Shown here: positions 36,038 to 50,400 of the stretch, piece by piece | Position numbering within the stretch: the first letter of the stretch is position 1 | Layout of the letters: each line of letters opens with the position of its first letter | Assembly: GCF_963678635.1 (NCBI RefSeq) | Contig: NC_087066.1 | Location: forward strand, 38,821,755 to 38,885,754 | Reading direction: 5' to 3' | From: Symsagittifera roscoffensis | Taxonomy: Eukaryota; Xenacoelomorpha; Acoela; Convolutidae | Length of the DNA stretch: 64,000 bases | Made by a program: the position numbers and the translations under genes | Notes under the pieces: generated by a model | Databases searched by the model: none | Seen by the model: the letters and a program-made list of their open reading frames with translations, nothing else | What the model was told of the DNA's origin: nothing

Positions 36038-36456
36038 CAGGGGCGGATTTAGGGGGAGACGCCCCTTCCCCCTCAAGGATTCGACCACCTGCCTACCCAA
36101 AACTTTCCTCCTTTGCATTGTTTTGAGATGTCTATTTTTGGCTGACTGACCCCAAACCTGACTGACCGCAAACCTTTGTCGCCAAATTATACTATTTCTA
36201 AGGGGGAGCTCGCGCCTAAAAACGCAATTTTTTGGCCAAAATTTTCCAAAAAAGCCTAAAAACGCCTTTTTAACCGTTTTTTTTTTAATATGCCTGCGGC
36301 CGCAGAAAATAAGGTCAAAATGGGGTCTTTATACTAATTTGGTCGAAAATCCAATTGGTTGACTTAAAAAAAGATCGACAAAAATTTCGAAAAAATCGAC
36401 AAAAAATTGACAAAAATTTTAGAGGCCCCCCTCTAAAAATCCTAGATCTGCCCCTG
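36038..36456. mobile_element. hAT-like MITE with terminal inverted repeats
   Basis: This 419-bp element begins CAGGGGCGGATTTAGG and ends CCTAGATCTGCCCCTG. It is flanked by AAACAAAG and AACCAAAG, an 8-bp target duplication with one mismatch. The CAGGGGC terminus plus 8-bp duplication is the hAT superfamily signature. There is no transposase, so it is non-autonomous. Confidence 0.85.
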
Positions 36457-36947
36457 AACCAAAGTAAATAAATGTTTGAAGTTGGCAAGGGAATAGTTGG
36501 CCAACAATCGAAAAAAAATTCAAAAATCGAGCGTTTTTCAGTTTCAATTATTGTCTGCAGATAGAAACAAGAAGAAAATACACCCAAGTAGTATTTATTT
36601 TTTTTCGGGAAGTTAAAAAAAGATGCAGATGCAGATGACTATACTGGAGAAAACTCTGAGCATGTTTACTTGACCACATAGTTCGATTTTTGAAATTAAA
36701 TTGGAATGTGGGTGTAATTTGGTGGCGGCTAGGGGGAGCTAAGCAACAAGACAAAAGTTGCTTTTTTTCGACTCCCATACTCTGTACGCGATTATTTAAG
36801 TTTGCTATTATGGCTAAATACGTTATTATTATAATAAAAATGTTCAATTCTCCAACAAGCAAATTTTCAACACGAAAACAACTCCGCCACGTTATAAAGT
36901 TTTCAAGTTAATTTTTTAAACTTGAACCAAAAATTTTGAAGGGTTAG

Positions 36948-37280
36948 CAGGGGCGTATCTAAGATTTTCTCGAGAGGCGTGGGGGTCAAATTTTCAAATT
37001 CGAAATATTTTTGGCTTTTTTAGGTGGACCAAATTGGTTTTCTGAGCTATCCTAAATCACTCACTATAAAACCCCTAAGTTGACAAAATTTTCGGCGCCG
37101 CAGGCAAATTTTTGAAAAAATCAGGCCACAAAAGGCGTTTTAGGCCTTTTTTTAAAGAAAAATTTGACAAAAAATCGCATTTTTTTGGCGCGCACTCCGC
37201 CTCACAATTAGTATATTTTGTCGCCAAAGATGCCTTTAGAAACATTTTAGGGTCAATCAGCCAAAAATGGATGTCTCGAA
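36948..37280. mobile_element. hAT-like MITE fragment
   Basis: It starts CAGGGGCGTATCTAAG, close to the 36038 element's end. Its interior resembles that element in reverse (GGTCAATCAGCCAAAAATGGATGT versus the GGCTGACTGACC segment near 36140). No matching right terminus is found. Confidence 0.55.
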
Positions 37281-37970
37281 TTAGTACAAACACAATAGTC
37301 TACTGAAATTCAACCAGCATAATAATCGTGTGTTGTATACGAACTTGAAAGTGATGAAAGATGAAATGGGTAATTTTAAAGTTTCAAAAATTGGTCTTCA
37401 CCTAAAATTTTGCTATTTTTCTAATAAACTAAGAAAGAATGAACTTTCTTAAGATTTCGGATTTTTTTTCAAGATGCAAAGGCGTAGCGCTTATGCACGG
37501 AGGTTTCCCACAACCTGTTGCTTCGGATAAACCCTTTATATCAGAATATATCAAGTTCCGAAAATCTAACTTTTTACACTCCCCCCTCCGGAAGCATAAA
37601 AAAGCGTAAAAATCTATGTTCTTGTAAAAACAATGCTTAACTAGTTCACCTAATCGATACAACATAAGCAAAAACAAAAATCAATTCAAGCCACGCAAAC
37701 CAGCGAAAGAAAAAAAAATTACGAACAGTAAGTTTACAAATTACAAAAACAAATCTTGACTATTTCAGATACAATAGATTACTTAAGAGCCGAGCAAAAT
37801 CTGTAGCAAGGCAACTAAGCCAACGAAACATAACCAGACACTCAACAGGTTGACAATTTTTCGAAACAGAATATTTCCCTTTTGAATAAAATGAAGTTTT
37901 GGCCTAGTTTGAACACAGGACCTTTACCACCTCAGGTGTGATTTTCGTCTCAAAAACCAAGGGTGCCTGA
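37281..37970. other. Spacer, no gene seen
   Basis: AT-rich, with one AACTAAGCC word at 37816 related to the tandem repeat that follows. No convincing coding frame. Confidence 0.5.
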
Positions 37971-38150
37971 AGAGCTAATAAAAAACAAAAAATTTCAGTG
38001 ATGCGCCAACTAAGCCGACAAAACATAATCAGCCTAACGATAGTCCGAAAATTTTTCCGAAAAGAGCTAATAAAAAACAAAAAATTTCAGTGATGCGCCA
38101 ACTAAGCCGACAAAACAATCAGCCTAACGATAGTCCGAAAATTTTTTGAA
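37971..38150. repeat. 92-bp tandem duplication
   Basis: AGAGCTAATAAAAAACAAAA starts at 37971 and again at 38063. The second unit lacks three bases (ACATAATCAG versus ACAATCAG). The inner GCCAACTAAGCCGACAAAA word recurs in GIT introns near 46346 and 56495. Confidence 0.9.
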
Positions 38151-41100
38151 CTGAAAATTTTATCTTGAAAAACTTAAAACATTACTTCTTAAAAGAGCTG
38201 TTAGTAGTAACAGTAGACCGATATAATTTGCATTAGCATGTGCATGAAGTCTAGTGATTCAAGTGATTTTGTTAAACAAGTTGTTAACCTAAAAAAGCTT
38301 ATATAAAAAAAATCAATTGTTTGACTTTTTCGGGGGCAATAATTTTCTTTGGAAAAAAAGATTGGGCATAGCCGCTCATGCAGTGGAGTTTCATGCAATT
38401 GAATCTTTTCAATCAGAACAAATTTTGATAAGCTGAGCGTAGTTTTTGAGAAAAGTAAAAAAAATTCGTACCAAAATCTGAAAAATCGAAAACAGGACTT
38501 TTCCGAGGACGATAACTTGTTGTGTTAAAAGACTTAGTGAAGCCGCTAACGCCGGGTAGCTTCAAATGACACGTTCTTTTGATTGAATCAAAAATTCAAA
38601 TTTAGGAGGCTAATTTTGGAATCAATTATCGAATTCTCAGAGAGCCAAAACAATTTTTTTTGAATTTTTTTGTACTTTCGAGAACAAGCAATAAAAACAT
38701 TTTTCGAGAACAAGCAATAAAAATACCATGTCAACCACAAGTATGACTGATAGTTCAATATAATTTAGATACCACCAAACTGTTTTGTTTTTCCTATTTA
38801 ATTGAACAGGTGATAGAAAAATAGCTGTCTGATGAATAATTCAACAGTTGAAAAAATCTGAGAAAAAAAATTAGTGACCTTCAATATATCGAAACCGCTA
38901 AATGAAGAACTTTTTGGGGTCATCAGAACTAAAAAAAGGATTTGTGCTACTGCAATTAAGCTGCTGCAAAAATACGAAACACTAAGTCGATAGATTGAGT
39001 TTCAGACTAAAAACGTCAGTTGCAACTTATTACAAAAACTTATCGTTGTCAAAACTGTCTCACAACCAAAGGTATACCAGAAGCTGTACTTCTTGAGAAA
39101 AGTAACGCAATTTCATTGATGTCAAAAGCAGCTCATAAGGTAACGCATATCAGAAGCTGTACATCGTGAACACATTGATTAAAAACAGCAGCTTCAAAAA
39201 TGTACAAAAACAGAAAAAGAAACAAGACTGCGCGTATCAGGGCGAAGCGCTGAATGTTCCGACTGCCCTTTAAGTTCTATGGAGTATGTTCATGGCCACT
39301 ATCGGGATTCAGACTACCTTTTTCCGGTGGGCGCAAAGTAAATTGATGTATAAGTAAACTACCATATCAGTAAATTGATTTATGAAACAATTACGTAACA
39401 ATTACTTAACAGATTGCGTCATAGCAAGTACTAACTGAGCTTAAACTAACGCATCAAGATACCAAATTAAAAGACTTTTCACAGGTAGACAGCCTACAGT
39501 ATTTCAATTCCTTAGCAGCATAATTTAATATACAACAATATTGCGCTTAATTCCTCGCAAGTTCACAGGTCAACTAATAAAAACGTTGCTTCGAAATTTT
39601 TACTATATTTCGAGTTACTTATCTGGTCTGTTCCTTTTCAGGTTGCTGATACATCGGTTTACTGAGCTACCACTCAATTTTCACATTATAATGAGATAGT
39701 ATTCTCACTGGCCAATCTATTATGCTGACTAAAGTAATTTACACATTTAAAAGTAAAGGCCCAAGCAGCAAGGAAAGCGTCTTAATTAAGCATAAGAGAC
39801 ACTTCCTGGTAAATCACTCAGCAAAAAAATTCAACCAGTGTTGAAGCTGAGTGTCAAAAAATGCAATAATCAGCGTCAAATAAGCGTTCACTATTATTAA
39901 CTGAATGGCCCTTCAGCCGACAACACTAAGCCGTTGAGTCGAAAACAAAATAACCAAAAAAATTATTGTTTTCAACTTGATTTCGAATTATTGCTTTCAA
40001 CTTGTTTTAAATTATTGTTTCAACTTCCAAGTTATAAAACTCAAAGACGCAACTATTTTACTCCACCTTCCTACTGAAACGTCTAGAAAATTTAAAAAAA
40101 AAACACATTTTTGCTCTTTAACCGACTGAATAAAAGATTTATAAAACAAAAGCTAAACACAAATTTTTCGTAGAGAAAAATGTTTTCATCAATCCCTTTT
40201 TGGTTCAAATTGCCCCGTTCAATGAAATATACTTTGTGGTAAGCGAGTAACAGAGCGCCCATTTGATACACTTTACGGCCTTTGTAAAAATTAGTATATA
40301 CTTAACCTACTGAAAGAGATGCCTTGTTTTTCATGACAATTGAGCATGGATTTTGGAGTGATACTATACCATTGACAGATGAATAAACTCTTGTAACCTA
40401 AAAACGAAGAATTCGCCAAAAATAAATTTCAACAATAGAATCGATCATTTAAATTAGATTGTGCATTTGTCTGTTAATTAACATAATGTAAACAAAATAC
40501 AAAACGGACATTCTTTGATTTCAAGGATAGAAATGGTAAAACAACTCAAATTAATTTAATACTACGCCAATTCTAACACAGGAATATAACTTTCACGATC
40601 TCATGACATGGAAATAAAGCTGCAATAATTCATGTTCAGAATTCACTGATAATTCGAAATCATCATCATGCTCCAAATTTAATTCAAATGCGCTTCGACT
40701 TTTTCTAAGGAACCTTTCGCACGTTTATATCTGAAAACATGCAAAATATCTTGCGCCAAACATATCAAAATCATCAAACAATACTTGGAAGAATATCAAA
40801 ATAGTTTCGATAAATTTTGTACAAAAATAAACACTCTCCGTCCAAATATTAATTTCTGCTACTCGACGCCGATCATCTAAATGCAACCGAACAATTTTAT
40901 TCGAAGACTTCAAATTTTGATTCGATCGTGCTGTAATTTTTGAGACATTTGCTCTACTGCACTAGCTGAGGTCCTGTTGAATAATCGTGAAAAGTTTTTG
41001 TCTTTATGTCAATCGTCCAAGATCTATTTGGAGAAATTAATTTACACTTTCAGCATTATGGTCCGAGTTTTTTAAACTCATTTTACATTGAATTTTGTGG

Positions 41101-41237
41101 AGACCATGCTATTAGCATGCGTGTCGATTAAAAACTTTGGCTATTTTGTTTTACGCCTGGATGCACACCCGATAAAAGCAATTACCGCATGTTAATATGC
41201 ACACATGCTAATCGCTACGCCCCCGAATTCAGTTAGC
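38151..41237. other. 3' flank of GIT; intergenic sequence
   Basis: No gene is seen. It contains a family E fragment at about 39222-39300 (TATCAGGGCGAAGCGCTGAATGTTCCGACTGCC). The GIT 3' UTR should occupy the right end, down to about 40.88 kb if the AATAAA noted separately is used. Confidence 0.5.
40896..40901 (-). promoter_or_regulatory. Candidate poly(A) signal of GIT
   Basis: AATAAA on the minus strand (TTTATT on plus), about 340 bases downstream of the GIT stop. It is the first exact match that I found on that side. AT-richness makes chance occurrence possible. Confidence 0.35.
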
Positions 41238-41456
41238 TTAGTCTATTTGTAGATACTGGACAACAGCTTTGATTCCGTGTGCAATGTCTACGCAGCAGAT
41301 GAATATCTGGTTGATGACTGTGACTATTAGCTCCTGATCTGTGTATGGTTCCAGCTCATCGAATGCAGATTTGCACTCTATTTGTAGTCTGTAGGAACTG
41401 TTGTCCATCAACTCCAGGGGAGATTTCACCACACTCCCATGAGCCTCCAAGTATTT
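41238..41456 (-). CDS. Git: GIT exon f: C-terminal half of paxillin-binding domain and stop
   Basis: 72 codons plus TAA. Acceptor gtttcag|AAA, phase 0. It encodes the SSYRLQIECKSAFDELEPYT and DIAHGIKAVVQYL helices conserved at GIT C-termini. It ends a few residues after the last helix, as in other family members. Confidence 0.93.
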   Translation of the reverse strand, partial: KYLEAHGSVVKSPLELMDNSSYRLQIECKSAFDELEPYTDQELIVTVINQIFICCVDIAHGIKAVVQYLQID

Positions 41457-44400
41457 CTGAAACACAAAGAACCAGGTCCAACAAATTGTGCGCTTGTGAT
41501 AAACACGCAACCTTTTTCATTTACCACCCAGAGGCCAATCGAAGCTTTGCATCATTTGCGATACAACGCATGCGCAGGATTGCAAGTTAGCAAATAGAAA
41601 ATGCCACGAAAATAAGAAAACTGAAAAAAAAAAAATGGAAAAACGAACAAAGCCAACAAACAGTTGGAAAAAAGTCAATGAACGCAAGCAGACACCAGTT
41701 GAGCCGAAAAAAAAATTAATTTCAAGTTATCTAAAAGCACAATGAACCAAAATGGATCAATATGAAAAGATTTTATTTCGCTGGGAAATCTGATTAAATT
41801 CCACTTTCGAAATTAGAAGTCAATCACGTTTTTCGTGACCTTTTTACTTTTGCTGTTCGATAGTGGAGTTTGCCTTCCTTTTAACAAAGGAATGAACTGA
41901 ATTTAAAAATAAATCAAAAGTCAAACCGTGAAAAGTAAATTTGAGCCTGAACTAATTTTTAGAGTGAAAAAAAACGGAAAAAATCAACACGAACTATATA
42001 AAGGTCTGAGCTCTGTTCATCGACTCGTAATCACCTGGAGCTATCTTTAGGGAAAAAAATTACAACCACCCTGAACTCTCACCTGTGAAAATAAAGCGAT
42101 GAACTCCGTGACTAGAGCCCTGATGTTGTCGGAGCAAGAGACGAAACAATCATGTCTCTGCTCTTGGCACGCTTGCCACATAATCTTAATTTTCCTCGTC
42201 AACTGCTCTGTTTTCTGCCTTACCAATGTAACTTCCACGTCTTCTGTGGGGGGCGGTGCATTTGGATTCGGGGTGGGGGGACTTGTCGGGTTGGGGCTGC
42301 CAAGGGGAGTGGGGGATGTTTTCGGGACGGCAGTCTTTTGTTGTTGAGTTTGAGAGGATGATGAGTTGCTAGATTGGGACTGGTTGCTATCTCCACTAGT
42401 ACGACTGTTACTCTTAGTCGAATTGCTGAAACGAACTTGATAAATTAGATTCGCTTAGTTTTTTTTTGCATCCGTGAAAACAATTTTGCTCAAAATAACT
42501 TTTGTACATAAACGCAAATTAAAAACCCACCTCCCCCCTAAATAGACCAAGTTAAGATCTTCCGCCCAAGTTCGTCCTCCGGACGATCTTAACTCAGGGG
42601 CTATGTCATGACAAAAAAAACAATTAATCGCTCCCGAATTATAACTAACCAAGATCTTTTAAACTGTCTGAAACTGACTGATTTTCCAGCGTATTTCAAA
42701 CGAAATTTTGAATAATGAATTCGGATTGGCTAATATAATTTATAACTTTCGGCTATTCAGTTCTTCTGGTATGACGATTCTTCTATCACTTCTTTTATTG
42801 GTAAAAACTTACATGAACCTAACAACTAGCTCTTCCTTTCTTTCATGCAGGACTATAATAAATAAGAAAGCAAGCGATACTTTAATTATGAAAACCATGT
42901 GAAAGGAAATCGTGCGTGTATGAAAAAGTGTCATTTGTAAAAGCATCATTTCTCATGAAGACAATATAAAAAAGACTGCTTGTATCAGGGCAAAGCCCTG
43001 AATGTTGAATGTTCCGACTGCCGTTCAAGGTCAATGGAGCAGTAATAACATGAAAACATTAATTGTACAATAATAAATTAATTTTTTTTTATTTGAGATT
43101 TTTATGTGAAAATCATCCCCCACACGCATTAAAGTATACAGTGATAAATTTCGCTCCTAGTTACAAATCAATTTTGGCAAATAAGCTTCCTTCAACTAAT
43201 TTTGAATGATTTCTAAGACGGATTAAATCTCTGCTTACGCGTTAAAAGCGCCAAATATATTGCGCATTAATTGTCCCAAATTGGCGAAAATGGCAATCTT
43301 TAAACCCCCATAACTTTACGAAAAAGGATCACAGGTAAAATAACTTTTCAAGTTTAAGCTCAAGACAACAATACCTTTTGAACTATATTAAAGAATCCCG
43401 TCAAAAACGGCTAGTTAAAAAGTCGAAATTTGTCTGAAAAAAAAGCATAGAAATATGTTAAATCTTGAAAACTATTTTCTTCCCAATTGCAATTGGGTGG
43501 CCAATTCGTTATAAGATACGAAGTTCGAATATGCTTAACTGTTCAATTCTTTCTTTATAGTGGGTGGGGGTGGGGGGATTTTATACAAGGCACCGTAGGG
43601 GAGGAAATAGTTAACAAGATCCAATATGTTTATAATAAATGAGCAATTTACATTCAATATTGACATGTGCAAAATCTCACTTCAATCTTTTCAGCAAGGA
43701 AATTAGCAAACTTCCATGGCTTCTCCTGCTTTCAAAAGTGAACATTAATGAAGCTCCTGCTATGAAAATGACACGTTTCGCTGAGAAACAAATTTCTGTA
43801 CTCAACCGTTTTTGTTACTCAACTGAATTTAGTACAAAACACGATGAATAAACAATTGTTTTAAGCACAGGCGAAGCAGTAGTTGTACCAAAAAAAAAAA
43901 CAAAAAGGAAATTTTGGAACTGAACTACCAGCACCTTTAGAAGTTTTACAAGAAAATCGAATTAAGACTTCGCTCTACTTGCGAAATAACAAATACGGAG
44001 CATAACAAAAAAACGACGGAAATAGATTAAAGCCGCAGAAAAAATTTCAAAGATTTGAAAAAATCGATTTAACAATTTTCCTATTTTTATTCTCGATTTT
44101 GTCTTGAATTTTTTTCAAAACTAGAAGTCGATCACGTTCTCGTGACCTTTACACTTTTGCTGTTCGGACGCTTCCTTTCAACGCAGGAAATGAATCAAAA
44201 CGCGAAAAAGTAAATTTGAGCCTGAAATTTTTAGACCGAAAAAACGGGAAAAAAATCAACACGACCTATTTAAGAGTCTTTTGAACGACTTTCATCGTAT
44301 CTCAATAAATAGGCAGCTTTAAATGAGTCAATCAAGAAAAAGGCCAAAATATCCTTTTCACAAAAATTTACACTTTCGAGTTTATAGAATCACCTGAAAA

Positions 44401-47400
44401 CTCCCAGAATTTCCAGACCGCTTTATGATTAAAAAAATACGAATAAATAACACATTTATACAATTTGCTACAAAATTTACTAGAGTTAAAATTGTTCACA
44501 AAAACGAGAGTTTTCAGATTGCGCTTAAAAACTTCAAAAGACTGCACACATCGAACATCTGGAGTTTTGTTCCAAACGGCAGCAGCAGAAAACATTGTTG
44601 GATATATTTCATTCTTCCTCGTACTTGTGGCAGTGAGTCACCGGTTCTTCCATAACGCAATATAGGCAATAACATGTTGCAGAGATAACTTCGCATGTGG
44701 TAATCTCGCAAATTTTGGAAAACTCGTCTAATGGAAAAAAATATACCAATTTATTAAGAAAACTAGATCGAACGATAAATTTTTTAATTCCGCTAAAACT
44801 AGTCTATTTATGAAACTAGAAATTATTCACAATTTTTTGCGTCATTTGAACGTTTGCTATTCAGAAGTTTATTTTGCTCTTCTTGAAGCAAACGATTTTG
44901 AAAATTTTGAAAAAGTAATGAAAAATCAAATCACGAAAAATCTGAGCGTGAGCAAGTGAAGGTCTTAGATTTTTTCCTTTTAAAAATAAGACCTATACAG
45001 AGGCGAGGCGGAGCTTCGCAACTCTTGCGCTACAATAAAAACACTGGATTACAAGATGTTGATTAGAAAAAAAACAAGTCGAATTTTTTGAAAAATTATT
45101 CTGAAAAAATTACTTGGAAAAAGTCGAAAAAACTATATCTTACAAACATGTGTCTTAGATGAGGCTTGTGGAAAGGTTACCAAGCATTGAGAATCAATGA
45201 ACGAGCGGCAAATAAGGCACAAAACATTGAGCAGACCCTCGTTACGCCAACATCAAAAAATTAATTACTACCTCATATGAAACAACTTTTTTCTATTGAT
45301 ATTTTGAAAAAATTATCACAGAGGCGAAGCAGAGATTCGCAACACTTGCGATACAAAATAAAATATAAAATAATCTATCTCATACGAAAAATGAAATAAT
45401 CAAATTATTTCTGTTGAAAAACTAGTCAGCTGAAAACTTCTTTTTGCAAATTTTTTAAAAACAATTATCCAAGATCTAAAAAAATCATGCTCCGCAAACT
45501 ACATTCCTTTTTTCTAATAAGTAACAGATGAAAGTGAGAAAAAAGTGAAGTTTTAGTCAAAAAATCAGGATCCAAAAACTGATAATACAAAAGAAACTTT
45601 GCAAAAAAAATGAAACCAAACAAATCGCATGACCATAAGGTGTTATCAAACAGCACTGTGAACGGTATATTATAGATTAAAACCAAAAAGAAATAACAAA
45701 ATTGAATACAAAACTATAAAAAAACAATTGCCACAGAAAAGAACTTCTAGAAAGCCTATAAAAACCTGAAATGAAATAAATACCTATTGAATTAATTGAA
45801 TAAACTTAATCACATCGATATTATTAAATATGAAGTTAATACGCAACGGTAAGAGAGTTGAATCGCAACAAAAAAGATAACAAAAAAGACGCCCGAAGGA
45901 ATAAACTTCAGCAAGAAAATTCAACATACTTGTATCTTGTGCATCACTCGCCACATACCTTCGAAGACAGAACAATCAAGTCAAAATTTCGACCAAAAAC
46001 TTTACTGAAATTTTCAAATATTTTTAATTATCAAAATAATACGCTGTGCCACCACCTTGCAAGGATTTATTTAAAACTAAATTGCCTTAACCTACTCCAG
46101 ACGCTAATACGGTTGAAAGCAATTGCACATGCTTATGGGCTCAAAAAAATAAATCAGAAAGCCAGCACCAAAAAAACTGATTAGGCAAAATTTTTTTTAC
46201 AAACCAGTTTTTTTTAAATAAAATTTTGCCTTTTCAAACAGAAAACATTTCGCGTGTATAAAAAAACATAAACTCTATAAACGTTTTTCTAAACTAAATC
46301 CAAAAAGCAAAAGAAAAACTAGCAAAAACGTTTCTAAAATAAAACATCTGGCAAATAAGCCGACAAAATTGTGCCGAAATCCGTAAAAAGTACAAAATAT
46401 ATTTAAATCTGAAAACTTTTTTTCAGCTTTAGAACGGAAACTACTTAAAAGTGCCATTAAAAACGCAACTTGACTGTGAAGTGGAAATCCTCTAAAAAGG
46501 AGATGCTCTAGAGAATGAGATCTTCTAGAAGCGGAGATCCTATGAACAAAGTTGTTTACGGGAAAAAAATCTTGTACCCGATTGCAATACCTTGATGAAT
46601 TAAGAAGTTGTTTTATTTGAGTTTTCAAGAAATTGAGCATGTTTGAGCAAAATTTGTAAAAGCTGTTTCTCGCAAGTGACATTAATGTCTACACTACGTT
46701 CATTGGCACTTAAGATTATTTTTCTTGATTCAATCAATTTTTGGCCTGATTGAACCTCGATGACTAATATACAGAAAGGTGGCAGCACTCACCGAAAAAA
46801 ACGACCTCCAGATACAAAACATAGCCAACGGTTGTCATTTAGCAAATAAGTTGAATTTAACTTAAAAAATCAAGTCAAACAGCGAAAAATCAAATTTGAG
46901 CGTGAACCTATTGAACTTTTTCTCGAAAAAAAACTTTAAAAAAAAACTACATGTCTTAAAAGTCAATACTTTGTTCATTGATACTTAAAAGCTGCTGTTG
47001 AGGCAATTTTTTTTTCACGGAATCTGAACTTCGCCAGCTTAAAAAATGGCAAAAAGTAGTTTCAAAAATGATGCCTACGAGATTCAAAAATCCAGCCTCC
47101 AGATTAAGATCTTTTGTCTTGACTTTTGTGCTAATTACCGTTCTTGTTCCCTTCAAGACAACGGCAATTAATGAAGCGGATAAAACATCCTTACCATAAA
47201 CTCCCGTGCACGCCACTGGATAAGTTGACTTAATTCCGTTGCACGCAAAAAAAGATGTAACAAAAACGACCGTCAAAAAGATTTATAAACTTCATTAAAA
47301 CACTCACTTTTCATCAGTTGAATTGGAACTGTGAACGTTTGATGGTGGTGGAATGCCTTTTGGAGGCAGCTCGGGTGGTTTATTCACATCAAATTCCTGG

Positions 47401-50400
47401 TTCACTGATGCGAAGTGAGGCGGGGTAAATCTGGTGCATTTTTCGTCAATAGAGATCTCGCCTGAAGACTCGATCACCGAACCCTCAAGTTGACGTTGCC
47501 TTTTCACCTCCTCGTTGTTAGCATCTTCGCCTGATGATCTCGTCTCGTTGAATCCGCTATCACTTTCCTCCTTCCGAGATGATGACGTTGCCGTCTTCGG
47601 GATGTCGGCAGCGAGTTCACTCACTACGTCATACTCCTGGAAACACGTACTCGGCACGCTATACTCGTGCCCACTGTACTCCTGAATCGTCGCTGCTGAA
47701 GGTGTAAACGTCGGTTTTTTCACACTTTCCACAAATCCAGGTGTCGGTGTCTCGCGACGAGTGCTTCCCGTTGCTATCGAAGCTGGTCTCCCAGGTGTCT
47801 GGGATTCCAGAACCCTGTCTCCTTTGCCGCAAATGCAGTCCTGATTTGACTTTGACAGGAAATGGTTTCGTTCTACCAGTTCCAAAATCATGCGTTCCTG
47901 AGTTTTGATTCGCTCTTCTAAGTCTTTATTTGTGGTCTCCAGAACCTTAATTCGGTCCAAGGCCAGACGCAGTGTTTCACTGAACGAAGAGTCGGGGTTT
48001 ACGCCAACTGGAGAACCAGCGGGGACGTCGTAGTTCAGATGGTTAGGTGGTCTCGGCGAAGATCCGCTCGTGTTGCCACTGATGTTGCTTCCCATTGTCT
48101 GTAAAAACAAAAAAATAATGAGGCTAAAACGTGATTGATTTGTAAATACACAACTGTAAATACACAACTTACAGAAAAAAAATATTAGTAATTACAATCA
48201 TTTATTTCAGGTCAAACAAAATATTAAAATAACACCGCACGAAACGATATGAAAAATTTAATCATAATGCTGAAAGCGTAACGCGAACTATCTATGCGTG
48301 GCAAATTATCCCACACAACAAAATCGTTCCAAATTAAGTTGAGGCTAGCTAGTCGGTCGTTGTACTTTCGTACGACTCAAATTTGATCTTTGATATTGTT
48401 CAAAATATAAAAATTTTCAATATTTTCTTTTCCCAAAAACTATTCGATATGGTTTCAAGGGCAGTAGAAACACTCATGGCTTTGCCCTGATATACGTGCA
48501 GTCTTGTTCGTTCCTATTTCAACTTAAATCAGCTAAGTTGGGTAATGACTAAAATCTATCCAATTTATGAAATTATTCAGAATCATTTTTCCCCAAAATG
48601 TGGTACACATATTTAGGAACCATCTGCACGCGTTGTTTCATGATGCTAAATTGGCAACTAGGGAAACGGAATAGTAGCTACTGAAAACTTGAGATTTTTT
48701 CAAAAGAAAAAAAAATTTTTCAAAAAACTTTCAAATTTCAAAAAAATAGATGCCCTTAAAGCTCTTTGAATTTCCAGAACAATTTATGAAAAACTGGATC
48801 AATAGGTAAATTTTTTATTTTGCTGGGAAATCTGAAAATTAAATTCCACTTTCGAAACTAGAAGTTGATCAGGTTTTTCGTGAAACTTACTCTTGTTTGA
48901 TAGTGGAGTTTGCCTTCCTTTTAACAAAGGAAAAAATCATTGCCTTCCGGAAAAAAAATTATTGCGACCTATATAAGAATCTGAACTACGTTCATCGGCT
49001 CTTAAAGCATCAACTGTGTTAACTGACTGCAAATCAAATGTCAACACATGGTATCATCGTGCAATGCGGCCTCCTGATTCAAAAGTGCCACCAAAAGTAG
49101 CATTTTTATTTAGTACTTCGATTGAAAAAGTTGCGTAGCATTATCACACTACACTCCGCTTGTATAAATAAGCTAAGTCGTAAAAAACATAAAATTGATA
49201 AAAAAAATTAAGTATAAGTATTTTTGACTTACTTCCATCGGCTCATATTCAGTTTTTATCGAAGTTACGCTTGTTACTTTTAGTTTTGGTGGTTTTGGTT
49301 TTGGTTTTGATTTTTTCGACTTTCTCCGACGAGATTCCGGTTTTCGTAAGAAAATGTCGTGATTATGCTGCTGACGCGTCTCCACTAGTCTGTCTTGCTC
49401 AGTGATAGCGACAGCTCTGCACTTGTGCGACTGGTACTTGGAACAGTTCCAACTAATGGTTGTTTTGTTTTTCCGCTTCAGGTAAAACTCATAACCATCA
49501 ACAACTAGAACTTGTCTATCCCTCGTGGACCGATTGAAGTAAATTTCAGATTTTATCATTTCAGAATTCAAAAACCCAAATTGCATATATTTGCAAATAC
49601 AATTTTTGCAATATTAATAATAATTGGTGATATTTAATTTCACTTAATAAGACGCATCTTTCGTTTCAAGAGGTGGAATGAAAGCCTTTTAAGTAAGACT
49701 AAACATGCTTGAAAATGGCGAAACAAAAAAGCACGGTGAAAATTGCGTACTATAAGAAAGTGAGAAAACGTATAACGAGAAGTCAAATTGCATGAACAAA
49801 AACGAAGCGGAGTGAAATGGAAGGAAGAAACTAACATAGGGCAGAAATGGAAATAGAGAGAAACTATGTGATATATAGTTCTGTATATAGAATGGAATTG
49901 GAAGGGGTGAGAAGACAGGAAACATATAACAGTGGTTGGCTTGGCAGCGGCCGCGCAGATAGCTCAAATACGCGGGGTGAAATAAAAGGCAAAAAGAACG
50001 AGCAATGGGGTTAAATACATGGATAATCCTATCTTATATTTTAAACGAATGGCAAAAAAGTTAATGCCATGTTTTAGCAATGGTTAAGGGGGTACCAAGC
50101 GCAACGTTTAAGAATCAACCAGAGCAAGATGAACTAGATTCAACTTCAAGGCTAGACAGTACCTGCCCACTTTTTGTCAGAAATTATGCGGTTACAGATT
50201 TATTTCAGTCTGAAACGAATCAACTATAAACAGCAACATCTATGCTTAAAAACAAACATTAAGCAAATCGATTCGAGCTATAACTTGGAAAATTTCGAAG
50301 TTTCATAGCTACAATAGCTTGCGTAGAAAACGTTTTTTTTTTGCGAATTGATTCAGTCTATGAAATAATCCTCATTCTTTCGAAATTTCGTAGCTTCAAT

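Larger units (their letters stand above)
42426..47307 (-). other. Git: GIT intron d-e
   Basis: 4.9-kb intron. It includes family E (42965-43450), family D copies (44095-44307, 46820-46995) and family F pieces (about 44999-45040, 45318-45360). The remainder is AT-rich with no coding signal. The frames at 44368-44711, 46275-46682 and 46956-47276 lack recognisable motifs. Confidence 0.65.

Noticed and set aside
42099-42361. Plus-strand Gly-rich frames opposite GIT exon e
   Set aside because: Antisense shadow of the Pro/Ser-rich GIT coding sequence.
46275-47276. Minus-strand frames of 135 and 106 codons as extra GIT exons
   Set aside because: Phases of exons d and e already match without them. 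AT-rich composition and no conserved motif.
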